64,000 nt of DNA from Eunapius fragilis (GCA_963681505.1 OY811979.1:4627473-4691472), one strand, 5' to 3'; shown: positions 34,620-46,424, counted from the first letter of the stretch. Translations and numbers: made by a program. Notes: a model not told the origin generated them from the letters alone.

Positions 34620-35664
34620 ATAACAAAAATAATACATTACACACTATGAAGTATATCAATAGTTTAAGACAGGACACATCTGGTGAGGATGATATGGCTG
34701 TTACAACATTACAGCAATGACACACACAAACAACGTCAAGTCTCTAGATCTTAGGGTTAGGGTGCTCCATTGCCAGGATGGCTCTGGCAATGGATTTAGC
34801 CAAAGTGATATTCAACCTGCTGTAAATGTCTGCCAAGATGGAAGGTTTGGGAGAGGACATGCTGATGGCAAGGTGGGGTGCCAACCTAGAGAACGTGAGG
34901 TGAGCCTCCTTACCCCAGTTGCAGAAGGTCTCCACCGCTAAGGGAATGCAAGTCCACCCTAATTCCTGACATTTGGGGCCATTGCTGAGTAGCTTACGGG
35001 TCTCCGCTGCTGTAGAAGCTGCACCAGACATTCGACATGAATCCCTCAGTATGGCAGGGCAGAGAGGTGACGTTACTGTGACGTCAAACGCTGCAGGCTT
35101 TCCTCTGTCCCCCCCCCCCCCCCCCCTGCAATGAGCACATCAGCAGGTCTGGTGTGGTTGTGGTCCCTGGTAAGACCATGGCCCTTCTCCACGGTCACAC
35201 TTAGATGAGCTCGCCGGAGCACTTGGAAGGGACCACTGACAGCCATGAAGGTGAATGAGGGGCTGATATAGACAGCAGTCAGGCTTTGTTGGCTGGGGAG
35301 GATGCTTCTAATAAAGATTTGAATTGCTCCTCATCAATCTTGCTGCAAAGCTCTCTCTGAGGAATGGGCTCAACCGTGATTGTGTTATGAGAGGCGACTT
35401 TGGAGTTATAGGCCGTAACTGCCTGCTGAAGATGGAGATTGTGCAATTTGCCCAGGCTGATGAAGAAAGTGAGGAAATGAAGGCAGCAGCAGCATGGCAT
35501 GAGAGAGAACAAAGGCCTAAGCCCCAAACCTCAGACTAAGCCGAGCCTGTTTCCAGGCCGTATCTGAGACTTCAATAGCTGAGCTGAGCACAAAGCTTTG
35601 CCTCACATCTTCATCGAAGGACACTAGGGCATCTGAAGCCAAACTAAGAGGAGAGACCCTGGTT
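34620..35664 (-). pseudogene. retroelement fragment, family B, minus copy C
   Basis: Minus strand: SDTAWKQARLSLRFG, then LLEASSPANKARLLS (end of the RT region), a deletion, then RPADVLIAG, AFDVTVTSPL, LGWTCIPLAVE and a tail SIARAILAMEHPNPK. The zinc-type motif present in the other copies is missing, and a poly-C/poly-G tract breaks the nuclease-like part at about 35110. It is a decayed copy. Confidence 0.6.
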
Positions 35665-36400
35665 ATTATTATTTTTTTTTTTTTTTTGGCGTAGTCAATA
35701 AATCATACTGACAGAGATACACGAATATACAGCAGTAAGGTAATTAAATGCACCCTACTATAGGTACTAGACAGGGACAAAACATCTGGAGAGGATGGCT
35801 GTGGCATTGGCTCTAACTAAGTTCAGCCTCCCATATAAGGCAGCTAGGACCTCAGCCTTAGCCCTGTTGGAGCTAGTTGCAAGGCAAGAAGCCAGAAGAG
35901 AAAAAGACTCCATTGCTTCTGTCCCCCAAGCACCATATGCCTCAACCACCATGGGGACACAAACCCACCCTAGTTCCTTGCATTTGGCATCATTTTCTTC
36001 ATGCTTCCTTTCCTCGGTAGCTCTGGCAGCCTGACCTTCTCCGAATCCCGCTTCAAGTATAATATTGGAGTTAAGCGGTGATGTCACAGACAAGTCAAAG
36101 GCTGCTGGCTTACCCAAAGACCAGTTGGGTATTAGGATGTCTGCAGGGCGAGTGTGGCTATGGTCATTGGAGAGGTTACTTCCTGCCTCCACCTTAACAC
36201 TCAGGTGAGCCCTGCGACAGGTCTCAGCAAGGGTATCATGTAGTTTATTGTGGCGGGTTACTACATCTCCACCACGCTTGCAGGTGAGTGCATGATGGCC
36301 AAGGGGATCAAGTACTTTCCCAGGACACAGAGGACAAATTGAGCCACATGAGGTGTCTAGGCCCAGCCACCACTTAATGGCCACCTGGAACTCTGAATGT
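35664..36400 (-). pseudogene. retroelement fragment, family B, minus copy D
   Basis: A 205-codon minus-strand frame (35767-36384) with AIKWWLGLDTS, CPLCPGKVLDPLGHHALTC, GGDVVTRHN, RPADILIPNW, AFDLSVTSPL and LGWVCVPMVVE. A T-rich run at 35669-35687 is the probable poly-A tail on the minus strand, as expected for target-primed insertion. The element is 5'-truncated just before WWLGLD, next to a plus-strand 3' flank fragment at 36401. Confidence 0.65.
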
Positions 36401-37595
36401 ATAACTTTTTTCTTTGTGATCAGTGTATGTTCATGTATAATTATATGAATGAGTTGTGTTAATAATAATTAAATCCTGTGTGTGCATTTATTACCATTTG
36501 TGTATTCTCTTGTAGCTTCAACCATAATAACTTTAAAGCAAATTATGGTCTTAAATGTTTTTTATTGAACTTAGTAACTTGAAATCAGTGCTGTTCCACT
36601 GCATATTCAGATCTTGCGTTACACATTATTAGTTATTAAAATCAATATCTCTAACCGTAATCTTGAATAACGTTGACAACAGAGGGCTTTGAATATTGTG
36701 ATTCTAAAACAATTACTTATCTGCTTACAATAATTATCTGCCTAACTACTCCAATATATATTAAAGAAATCAAGCAGTTAATCAATTTCAATCCTGAGTG
36801 TGATGGCATGTATGTAATGACCTCCCCAAATCAGTGAGATGGTGTGCAAGTTTTAATCATAACCATATCAATGTTAACCTTTAATCATCCTATGTCATAG
36901 GACCTGGTCCAATAAAGTCATTATAAATAGAAATGCAGGATTTTGGCTTCCATTTCTCTACTGTTGTTTGATGTGGCTATTACCAATTGTCAATGTAAAT
37001 TAAACGTCATGCAAAAAAAAACAGATGCAGTTCTTATAAATGTAAAAGGTCCGACAAGAATAACTTTTTTAAAACTATTTTTTGAAGCATGATGTGTGTG
37101 CTACATAATATATTCAATGTCAGTGTTTTAACTCTAATTGGTTTTGCCATTTTTACCACAAACATACTGTACATTGTCCATTCACTTGGCTATTACAGCA
37201 GCATGCGACTGACAAATACCTATTGTTCATACGCTTGTGAAGCTAGCAAATTCCTTTGCTTAGTGGCAAAGACCTGTCTAACTACCCCCTTCTTTTAACA
37301 TGTCATTCTGATCTTCCCAACATTACTTGTTGGTACTTGAAGTTGCTTTGCGGTTTACTGAAAATACATTTTTTAACAATGCAGTATTGACTGTATTTGA
37401 TAATCTTTGAAGAATTGCTAGGAAGTACCAATATTTTCTGAATTGCTAACTATTTGTACAATACAATGCATTTTTGGTTTGTTCTCTGATCATGAGATTT
37501 TGCTAAAAATTAATTTTAACTTGCGTCCTGCGCATAGGGCTATAATCCAAACAAAACCACACACATGTATCACATACATGTATACACCTTAGGAT
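36400..37595. other. AT-rich region without recognisable genes
   Basis: About 1.2 kb of AT-rich sequence. The first 40 bp (taacttttttctttgtgatc and following) copy the 3' flank of the plus-strand retroelement at 32830. Nothing else is supported. Confidence 0.6.
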
Positions 37596-37619
37596 TCCCA
37601 GATATGCACATGTATAATG

Positions 37620-37675
37620 TACTTGTTCTCTCCCGGGGATGGTGGTATAAATGCCAGTCCCAAGGGGAGTTTAGA

Positions 37676-37723
<48 letters not shown>

Positions 37724-37869
37724 ATGTGAGTGTTGTGTGTATGTGTGTTGTGTATGTGTTGTGTGTGTGTACATGTATGTGTGTGTGTGTGTGTGTGCGT
37801 GTGTATTTGGAAATATGTCCAGAAGATGGTGGCATAAATGCCTGTCCCAAGGGGGGTTTAGCAGGTGGC

Positions 37870-37919
<50 letters not shown>

Positions 37920-38095
37920 ATGTGCGTGCATGCGTATGTGTTGTCTGTATGTGTGTGTGTTATGTGTGTGTATGTGTGTGTGTGTCACTGTATGTGTGTA
38001 TGTGTGTGTGTGTGTGTGTATGTGTGTGTTGTATGTCCAGGGGATGGTGGTATAAATGCCTGTCCCAAGGAGGGTTTAGCAGGTATAACATAGGG
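37620..38095. repeat. three-copy tandem duplication with (TG)n expansions
   Basis: The segment gatggtggtataaatgcc-tgtcccaagg-gggtttagcagg occurs at about 37640, 37827 and 38044, each followed (first two) by long TG runs. Unit length is about 190-215 bp. It could derive from one short exon plus intron, but no gene is recognised. Confidence 0.8.
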
Positions 38096-38436
38096 AGGTG
38101 TAAAGCTCGTCCAGGGGGTATTTTAAAAATATGTTCTGTGGTGGTTGGGTGGGGTTACGTTTGTCCCATGCATCTGTAAGGATGTATGGTATAGCCCAGT
38201 TGGTTATCGATCCCCTCCCCTCCCTGCCTCCTACGGTCCTACCTTTCGCGGGTTCTCCTGTGTCTGCATAGTTCCTCTGACTTGCAGATGTGTTGCAACA
38301 TAGATTATAGAGTATAATCTATGGTTCATAGGGCCTAGTACTTTAGCCGACTGAAATTAGAATCCCTGATATATGAACGAGTAGCGTTAAACGTACCTCA
38401 AGATATAAGTAGATAACTCGATCGATAGTTTGACAG

Positions 38437-38525
38437 GGGCACGGCAGCTTTGTACGTTGCAGGGCACGGCAGCTTTGTACGTTGCAGGGCACGGCAACCT
38501 TGTAGGTTGTACGGCACGGCAGATT
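38437..38525. repeat. 25-bp minisatellite (gggcacggcagctttgtacg)
   Basis: Three to four units of about 25 bp, the last one diverged. Confidence 0.85.
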
Positions 38526-38708
38526 TAGGGACTGATCTCACGATGTATACACTATTCTATTCTAATAGATGCACACTAAGATGAAGGGAAAATATATATG
38601 TATTATATTAATTATATTAATAAGTTTTTTAAATGAATATTTCAGACGGCAACGGCGTTCCATAATATAGCTGGACACTGTCCCATAATGATATATATAT
38701 TTATATAA

Positions 38709-39427
38709 GGGACAGTGTCCAGCTAAATCACCCTTATGGTACTTTTTCAAAATTTCCAGAACAAGCAAAAGAAAAGTAACGTTCGCATAGAGGAGTTGCA
38801 TGTGACGTCACGAGCGTCTTACATCACTGTGTATGTTGCTATAAATTAGACGCGTGGGTACGAGATAAACAATAACCGGACGGGCACGAACGACGGAGGA
38901 AAGAATGCGGTGTCACACGCTCACGTGGTTCATATTTATAGCATGTCGTGACATAAATAAATTAGCAACATACATGTGACGTAAGTTACGCAACTAAACA
39001 ATGCAAGACGCGCGTGACGTCAATGCAAGAGTTGCATGTGACGTCACGAGCGTCTTACATCACTGTGTATGAATATAGACGCGTGGGTACGAGATAAACA
39101 ATAACCGGACGGGCACGAACGACGGAGGAAAGAATGCGGTGTCACACGCTCACGTGGTTCATATTTATAGCATGTCGTGTACATAAATAGCAACATACAT
39201 GTGACGTAAGTTACGCAACTAAACAATGCAAGACGCGCGTGACGTCAATGCAACTTCTCTTATGGCTAATTATAAATTCAGTGCCTAATAACTTTGTGAT
39301 GGATAGTCCGATTTAGGATGCGTAAGGACCATTTGACAGAAGTATATGGGTGTTCAATGAAAATCTAAAAATTTGAAAACTTGAAAATAGTACTAGCCAG
39401 AAGGGTGATTCTGCTGGACACTGTCCC
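38709..39427. mobile_element. 719-bp non-coding element with about 28-bp terminal inverted repeats
   Basis: The left end GGGACAGTGTCCAGC, followed by taaatcaccctt, is mirrored on the right by aagggtgatt, then ctgctggacactgtccc. The first 12 bp are themselves palindromic (GGGACAGTGTCC). A third, isolated terminus (ggacactgtccc, 38673-38684) lies just outside on the left, suggesting nested insertion. Most of the interior is a two-copy tandem duplication (next entry). No open frame is supported. Confidence 0.75.
38794..39253. repeat. about 235-bp tandem duplication rich in TGACGTCA motifs
   Basis: Copies start at 38794 and 39029 (agttgcatgtgacgtcacga). Each has two TGACGTCA palindromes, a TGACGTAAG and a gctcacgtgg E-box-like site. 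TGACGTCA is the consensus CRE/ATF site, but function is only inferred. Confidence 0.8.
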
Positions 39428-39539
39428 ATATATGTTTAATTATTATTTTTTAAATTTATTTTTTAAATTTATATATACACGAATGGGAATAAATGCACAT
39501 ACAGGATTATTATTTACTACGTACAACTAAACTACTAAT

Positions 39540-40183
39540 GGCAAGTTAGGAGGGTGGAAGTTCCCTGGCCAGGATGGCTCTAGCAATGGACCGAACCAGG
39601 ACCACATTCAACCAGCCATAAATTTCAGCCACAACTACTGCCTTGGGGGAGGTCTGGTGAATGGCTAGGAAGGATGCCAGCCTGGAGAAGGTATCATGTG
39701 CCTGCTTGCCCCAATTGCCATAAGTCTCCACTGCCAATGGGATGCAGGACCAGCCCAACTCTTGGCACTTGGGTCCATTGGAGTGGAGCTTGCGGGTCTC
39801 AGCTGCCAGGGCTGCCACACCAGCCTGGTGACATGATTCACCTAAGATGACAGAGCATAGTGGTGAGGTAATGGTCAGGTCTAGTGCCACAGGTTTGCCT
39901 TTGTCCCAGCCAGCAATGAGGATGTCAGCAGGTCTGGTGTGGGAAAGGTCTCTGGTAAGGCCATGACCTCTCTCCACACTCACACTTAGGTGGGCACAAT
40001 GACAAAGGTCAAATACCTCATCTTGTAGAGATTATGGTGTGCGACCACATCCCCCCCATGCCTGCAGGTCACAGCATGGTGACCAAGAGGATCAAGAGCA
40101 GTATCGGGGCAGAATGGGCACACGGACCGACCAGAAGTATCTAACCCCACACTGCAAATAAGTTGGTTGCAATGGTAAACCAA
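39540..40183 (-). pseudogene. retroelement fragment, family B, minus copy E (frameshifted)
   Basis: Minus strand: GLDTSGRSVCPFCPDTALDP, GHHAVTCRHGGDVV in one frame, then after a frame change near 39985 VERGHGLTRD, RPADILIAGW, ALDLTITSPL, LGWSCIPLAVE. It is about 70% like copy C and lacks the RT part. Confidence 0.65.
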
Positions 40184-40194
40184 GAAAAATTAAA

Positions 40195-40335
40195 CCAGTG
40201 GTTTAAATTTTAAGTGGTTTCACGATTAAACCACAATGTCAAACCAATTTTGTGGTTTAATCCTTAAACGTAGCAATTTGGTTTAATCCTTAAACGTAGC
40301 AATTTGGTTTAATTTTGCCTTGGTTTACACTTTAA
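40195..40335. repeat. ggtttaa-rich tandem repeats
   Basis: The heptamer ggtttaa/ttaaacc occurs about nine times in both orientations, including a 26-bp exact tandem duplication (aatttggtttaatcctt plus aaacgtagc). It looks like a small palindromic repeat element. Confidence 0.7.
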
Positions 40336-40339
40336 ACCA

Positions 40340-41700
40340 ATCGTATTTATCATTACAAATATAAATTTTGAATTCATAGTTGCTTATTTAAAGTGTAATA
40401 TATATCATGTTCTTATGCACAAGTAGTAACGGTGAGTGAGGGGTGGGGAGGGGGGGTTGTTCTGGGTGCATGAGTAATTCCTGATAGCTACGTATGAGTC
40501 GTGCATGCATGTCTGGTCGTACCACTATCAAGCTTGAAGTGCAGAGGTGGTTGGAAGACTTCGTGATCAGTTAATAATAATCTTAACAACCATCAGCGTC
40601 GCAAGTGGTATTATTATATACAAGTAAAGAAAAACATTCTCTGGTGCATGTGCATGATATAGGAATTGGAGGAGGCTAGCAGATCTAAGGTATAGCCTAT
40701 AGCTCATATGAGTGCATGCCCATGCATGCATGCATTCTATATCGTAGTGAATATATGGTAGTGAATCACTTATAAAATTCCAGCACATCTGCATCTCAGG
40801 AGATAGTTTTAACATAAGGAGAGCTAGTGTGCATGTGCTATATGGTGATTCGTCATTTATAATGAGGGATATAAAATACCTCCTCCTCTTCCATGCACTC
40901 CTTTCTACTGTAATCCCTCTCGTCCATGCAGTACTCCACAACCTATTCACTTTTTGTTCCCATACACACACATGATGCACACACTCATACACACTGTACT
41001 CACACACACAAGGATTAAGAATCATGTTACTATATCTAGCTCCCAATGGAGTTGTTTTTTGTCAAGCCCCTTATGCAGAAAGGGTGCATGGTGCCTTGTT
41101 AAGCTAGTGGGTGTAATCTCAGTGTATGACCTTGTGTAATACGCGTACCTTACCTATATATAGCTGTGTAATGTATCTGATTCAGACTGCTCCATCCTCT
41201 GTCACCACATGCCCCTTACTCCTTCCTCACCACACCCCTAGCTTAATTCCTCCATCCTCCTCCCTCACCGCACCCTTTTCTCCATCCTCCCTTATACCTC
41301 ATCACACTAATTATAACGATGATTATACATTAATCACAAGTCAAAAAAATAAGAGTCTGCAATAAACATAGTTTGGACAATAAACACTTAATATAAGAAA
41401 AGATCATGTACTTACTATAATGAAATTTGTAAATCACCATGCATGTATCTGAAATAAATAAACAGTAAGCTTTATACTGGATATCATATGGGTCAAATTA
41501 AGGCTAACTTCAATTTCAGCCATCACTGGAAATAGGTTGAGTGCAGTCTGATGGGTGCAGGGTGTGGTCTGGGTGCCAGGTGTGGTTTTTGTTTTAGTCA
41601 GCGAGTGTCCTCATCCTATCTCAAAGAAGCACAGAAGAGCTCAAAATGGGGCAAGCAAATGGAGATCACACAATAAATGAGGCACAAAAGACCCCCACAC
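40340..41700. other. no recognised gene
   Basis: AT-rich sequence with simple repeats and pyrimidine-rich stretches; no domain or splice chain was found. Confidence 0.55.
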
Positions 41701-41710
41701 ACCACCCACA

Positions 41711-42310
41711 TCAATCCACTTTGGACCTGCAAAATAAAAGACCCATCAAGTACACATTGAAAAAGTGAAGCAGTACGAGATCACAGAAAAATGTGTTTTA
41801 AAACATGACATCATACAAAATGCATATGGTCATAAGTCACGAAAACACTCCTACCATGGATTAAATTTCGTGGCTTCGCACCTGAAGTGAAAGAAGTAAT
41901 GATCTTCATCCAATACATGCATCCAGTGACATTTCAACCCAAATATGCATGCAATTAACGTATGGTCGAAACTTACATTCAATCTCTGTTTTTTTGGGGG
42001 GGTCTAATAGATAAATATTTCTTCGTAAGTAAACATTGCTTTAAAAGGTATCATGCAAACTCACCTGCTGCTCGTATTCAAATTCTGGGACAATAAAATA
42101 ACTATTTGTATTACAATATATTGAATTGCACAAGTTGTAATACCTTTTATTTCCACAATAGGGTTCCAGTGTACGGATTTCTACGAGCGAAAAGAAACGA
42201 CACTACACACAGTTGATAACACTAGAGTTATGTTGCACCTGTGCTGGAGTGGTTGTCTGCTGCTCAGATTGTTTCTGAACCTCGTTCTGAACGGTGCAGC
42301 AATTGCCCAT
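41711..42310 (-). CDS. possible small four-exon gene, 44 aa, N-myristoylation-like start
   Basis: Minus-strand exons 42310-42239, 42084-42065, 41881-41855 and 41726-41711 have GT-AG junctions and join in phase to 44 codons and a TGA. The start MGNCCTVQNEVQKQ fits an N-myristoylation signal followed by palmitoylatable cysteines, as in membrane-anchored signalling adaptors. The body is polar (EQQTTTPAQ) and the end reads KFNPWSKVD. I recognise no family. Tiny exons make chance agreement possible; transcript data would be needed. Confidence 0.35.
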
Positions 42311-42949
42311 CGCGTATTCTAATTAATCGAGTATACAGTGAAATACTCTAATACCGAATATTGTAAAAGTTAGCAAGGTTGTGTATATGTGTGATTGTGT
42401 ATGTGTGCGTGCTATCGAATAGTATCGACCGACCGTAAAGATAATGTGGTACCGAGAATGTAACAGTTAAAGTGTCAAGTGTGCGTTCGATTAAATATCC
42501 CAATTAGTGCGCCGCTGTTTTCATCACAATTTGTCAGGAACTTATTTCTTTTCACTCATTTCCAGGTGTGTCACTAAGAAATTTCTTGCGCGGACTTTTG
42601 TACGTGTGAAAAACTATACGTGGTAGGTTACAGTAATGTCAACCACCGGGCATGCTAGCCTGATGGTAGGGTGACATCTAGGGAGTCTGGGGGAGCCCTG
42701 TAAGCTTCCTCAGTGGGCAAAGCCGCAGCCCTGCTTTTCTTACATTAGCGTTTATTTAGCATGAAAACACACATATACTTTTGACAGATATCAAAACAGC
42801 TTAACGCTTTGTTAACGTAAACACAGGGACACATCAACTGCATATATCAGGTTTGGTATGTGTGTCTATGTGTTACAGAACGAGAGGGAGGGTGTGGTAT
42901 GGGTCAATCTTGTGTAATACATTTAAATAGTATTTAACATGAACATGAA

Positions 42950-43035
42950 GGGGCAGGAATGGGGGTGGAGGGGAGGAGGAGTGGAAGGGGTGCATGGAGG
43001 GGAGAGGTGGATGGAGGAGGGGAGGGGGGTATGGT
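42950..43035. repeat. GGGGA-rich purine tract
   Basis: Irregular G/A-rich sequence (gggtggaggggaggaggagt) without a stable unit. Confidence 0.7.
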
Positions 43036-43251
43036 GTTCAAAATTTCCCCACAAATCTGTCACACAACAAGTCTATTATGGCATGTCTACCCCTGCCAAT
43101 CAGGGATTTATCTGACTTTTATGTATGATGGGTGGGTTACATGTATGTGTGTGCCCATGTGTGTGGAATGAATGGTTGCTTCCTGGTGCATCTGTGTATA
43201 TCCCTGTGTGTGTGCTCATGAGTGTGGATGTATGGGTACCTCCTGGTGCAG

Positions 43252-44168
43252 GTTTATGACTACCACAAAAAGGCTCAGAGGAACCCCACTAACCTGAAGC
43301 TGTCGGATATTGCGCTCATTGCTGTGATACAGAGGGTCACTACCACTGTGAGCGCTCCTTTTCTGGCCAATGTTTTGGTAAGGCTGTGTGCTCTCGTCGT
43401 CGTTAATGTGTTGGACATATGTGTACTGTTACTGGTACATGTGTGTGCATTTACGTCATTGTAACGGCATAGTTAGGGGGTTTATGGAGCTGGAGAGTAC
43501 TCCCGCACCAAGTTTTTTTTGTTAGTCCCTCCCCCCCTCCACCCCCCTCCCAATTTAAAGTTACTGTATTGGGTTGATTTACATTGCACTAAAATAATTT
43601 TCATCTGCTTAGTTGCAATATGCCTCAGACTGTGTGCACGCACCTCAAAGTGTGTGTACCTCAAAGTGTGTGTACACATGGCTGCTAAGGCGACCACAAC
43701 CACTGCAACAACTACGGTAGATCACTGTGCTAACTTGACACCCACGCTTGTCTATGTATTAGTATGGTGCTGTGGGGCATTGTGTAGTGCTGTATGGTGC
43801 TATGGAGTGCTGTATGGGGCTATATGGCACTGTGCTGCATAATGTTGTGGGGTGCCAACTGGTGCTGTATGATAGTGCTGGGTATGGCCTACTATGTGCT
43901 GGGCATGGTCTACTATGTGCTGTGAATTATTCCTAGGCTGAAGCCATCAGGGAGAGTGCCGTTCGCATAAGACTGGACGTCACACTTCATGCACCACTTC
44001 TGAAGATACCTTACAAGACACGACACGGCGAGGGAAGCATTATGGCTGACCTTGGAGAATTCAGGCTTACTAACTCCTTTGTCAGTGGGGCAGACACCAT
44101 GAAAGTCAACCAACAATGATGCCAAGGCTATCTTGGACAAGATGGTGATACAGTCAACAGCTATTGAG
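43252..44168 (+). pseudogene. VPS13-like exons with a frameshift
   Basis: Exon 43252-43377 (VYDYHKKAQRNPTNLKLSDI, then ALIAVIQRVTTTVSAPFL) joins in phase to 43937-44168. The latter reads RIRLDVTLHAPLLKIPYKT, MADLGEFRLTNSFV, resembling the part of VPS13 lipid-transfer proteins where LDIxLxAPxxxIP is followed by ADLGxxxxxNxF. At 44117 an in-frame TGA occurs; a one-base shift (about 44110) would restore NNDAKAILDKMVIQSTAIE up to the donor gtacgt. Flanking VPS13 exons were not found. It is either a decayed copy or carries a sequencing error. Confidence 0.45.
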
Positions 44169-44209
44169 GTACGTGTGAGTTCACTCATTTCGAACCTCCT
44201 CTTCCATCG

Positions 44210-44435
44210 AGGGAGGAAGGAAGAGGAGGAGGTATGGGTATGGAGGGAGAGAGGGATGAGAGGAGGGAGAGGTATGGAGTGGAGGGAGAGGGAAGTATGG
44301 AAGGGAGAGGAGGGAGAGGTATGGACGAGTGGAGGGAGAGGGAGGAGAGGAGGGAGGAGGGAGAGGTATAGAGGAGTGGAGGGAGAGAGAAGTAGGAAGG
44401 GAGAGGTATGGAGGTGTGGAGGGAGAGGGATCTAT
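44210..44435. repeat. gggagaggtatggagg purine minisatellite
   Basis: About ten irregular units of 20-30 bp of G/A-rich sequence, in the presumed intron behind the VPS13-like exon. Confidence 0.8.
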
Positions 44436-44572
44436 GGAGTATGGAAGTATGTACATGTAGTGTGCAGTTTGATACAAGCTTTTAGCTTAATAAAAGTACT
44501 TCATACATGTAGCTGATTTTGTAGGCTAGACGTATATGAAGTACATGTCATACTAAATGTGTACATATGTGT

Positions 44573-44672
44573 ACATGTCATGAATTATGTACATTGTAGC
44601 CATGTGTACGTGTACATGGTAGCCATGTGTACATGTACATTGTAGCCATGTGTACGTGTACATGGTAGCCAT
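44573..44672. repeat. about 32-bp tandem repeat (gtagccatgtgtacgtgtac)
   Basis: Three to four units alternating gtgtacatgtacattgtagcc and gtgtacgtgtacatggtagcc. Confidence 0.85.
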
Positions 44673-44866
44673 GTGACCTCCAGAGTATCCAAATCAACGA
44701 AAAGCCAATTCAATGTTGCAATATCACCTGTTATTGCTATATGATCATACAAGCTGTGCATTTGGTTGGTGCAATGCAGTCAACCAATTGGGCTTGAGAT
44801 TATCATATAGATGTAGTCCCCTCCCAGTGTACAGGCAGTATACCCATCACTGTACGTCACATACAG

Positions 44867-45010
44867 TCCATCATACGTGTGGCTGAGGCCCATGCGCACA
44901 TACACCTCAGGGAGTACGTGCTGGAAGATGACGTCAACATGACCATCAGGGTTCTCCTCAAGAGCTTCATTGACACACAGAAGTTTGCCGTCATGAGAAA
45001 CATGCGAAAG
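44867..45010 (+). CDS. MCM2-like exon (replicative helicase subunit)
   Basis: Exon between acceptor acatacag and a donor gttgtg encodes 48 codons: [16 protein letters not shown], then [20 protein letters not shown] and FAVMRNMRK. This matches the segment after the AAA+ core of MCM2, where AEAHARIHLR and FIDTQKFSVMR are characteristic. Neither upstream nor downstream MCM2 exons could be found in the following 1.9 kb, so it may be an isolated exon of a decayed or translocated copy, or part of a gene with long introns. Confidence 0.6.
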
Positions 45011-45011
45011 G

Positions 45012-45014
<3 letters not shown>

Positions 45015-45047
<33 letters not shown>

Positions 45048-45075
45048 GCATGTGTGTTTGTGTGTGTGTGTGTAT
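45015..45075. repeat. (TG)n microsatellite
   Basis: Interrupted TG run immediately after the MCM2-like exon. Confidence 0.9.
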
Positions 45076-45159
45076 GTGCATGAGTGTGTATGTACATGTA
45101 TATGTGTACTTGTGTGCCTTGTGTGCACATGTATGTCCACACATCACATGCACTGTATG

Positions 45160-45455
45160 GGGTGGGGTAATGTGATTGTGTGTCCTTATGATGGTAAGGG
45201 GATGATGGAGGGAGAGGGGTAATGTGATTGTGTGTCCTTATGATGGTAGGGGATGATGGAGGGAGAGGGGTAATGTGATTGTGTGTCCTTATGATGGTAA
45301 GGGGATGATGGAGGGAGAGGGTAAGGGGGGGAGAGGGGAGGGGAGGGAGAGGGATGATGGAGGGAGAGGGAGGGGAGGGGTGATGGAGGGAGAGGGTCGA
45401 GAAAGCGGGGAAGGAATGATGGAGGGAGAGGGGAAGGGATGATGGAGGGAGATCT
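45160..45455. repeat. about 57-bp tandem repeat passing into gggagagg repeats
   Basis: Three units with gtaatgtgattgtgtgtcct and tatgatggtaaggggatgat, then shorter gatggagggagagg units. Confidence 0.85.
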
Positions 45456-45880
45456 TTTTACCTCTCAACAACTCAACAAAGTGTGTTTCAGACGTAGCTT
45501 GAAATGCAAAACCAGATATAAGCGTTTCTCACCAAAAAGAAAAGGTGTTATCCAATTAAGTATTGACCACCTGCAGCCAATCCCCAAGATCTCTTTGGTA
45601 GAAATGTTTATCTGATGTATGATGGGTGGGTTATGTCAACCATGGAAGTTGTATCCCCTCCCTCCTCCTCCTCTCCCTCCTCCTCCTCTCCCACCTCCTC
45701 CTCTCCCTATAAGACCTATTCCACACACGTACACACCCCTACACTGACTCCACCCCCTGATCATTCTGAACAATGATTGTTCTTTTCTTTTGTATGGACA
45801 ACCATGTGTCTTTTAAGGCCTCCAGGGTATCCAAATGACCTCCCACATTCTGAACACTGGCCTTTGTATGAGTGACCATG

Positions 45881-45952
<72 letters not shown>

Positions 45953-46420
45953 TGTCTGTAGTTATGCGTGTGTATGCATGTGTGTGTATGTTTGCTTATG
46001 CTTGTGCTTGTGTGAGTACATGATATGGACCTTTAACCCCTAGAGGATGGTCCTGAGTCCCTTCCAGTGGTTCCGCACACTGTGCCTGAGAAACTCACCT
46101 CTTCCCACACCCCACCCAAGCCACGAAGGCCGTCACAAAGTACACCAGCAGCATGTAGACTCTCTCTGCAGCCCTGTCATTTATACCCCACACTTCTAAC
46201 ATCATTTTGTATTCAATTATATATTTATACACCTTTGCAGTTAAAATAAATAGTAGGACTTTATCACGCGCGCATAGGCTAGCTTTTATTTTTATGTCGA
46301 GGAGTTATCTCTGAGGGTATGAAGAAGTGAGGACAGAGATAATATATATCAATATATTTTCTCTGGTGACTCAGGATGAAGACCTAGAAATAAAAATAGA
46401 ATTTATTATAGAATTTATTA
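45456..46420. other. region with dispersed duplicated fragments, no gene
   Basis: Contains (TG)n at 45883-45955, a stretch (45885-46100) duplicated in inverse at 57350-57545, and cccaagatctctttggtaga (45587), whose complement is at about 50805. An exon-like acidic segment EDGPESLPVVPHT near 46043 is unassigned. Confidence 0.5.
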
Positions 46421-46424
46421 AACA

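Noticed and set aside
46035-46160. C2H2-like or proline-rich exon near the inverted duplicate
   Set aside because: No acceptor/donor pair gives a consistent chain and no motif is recognised.
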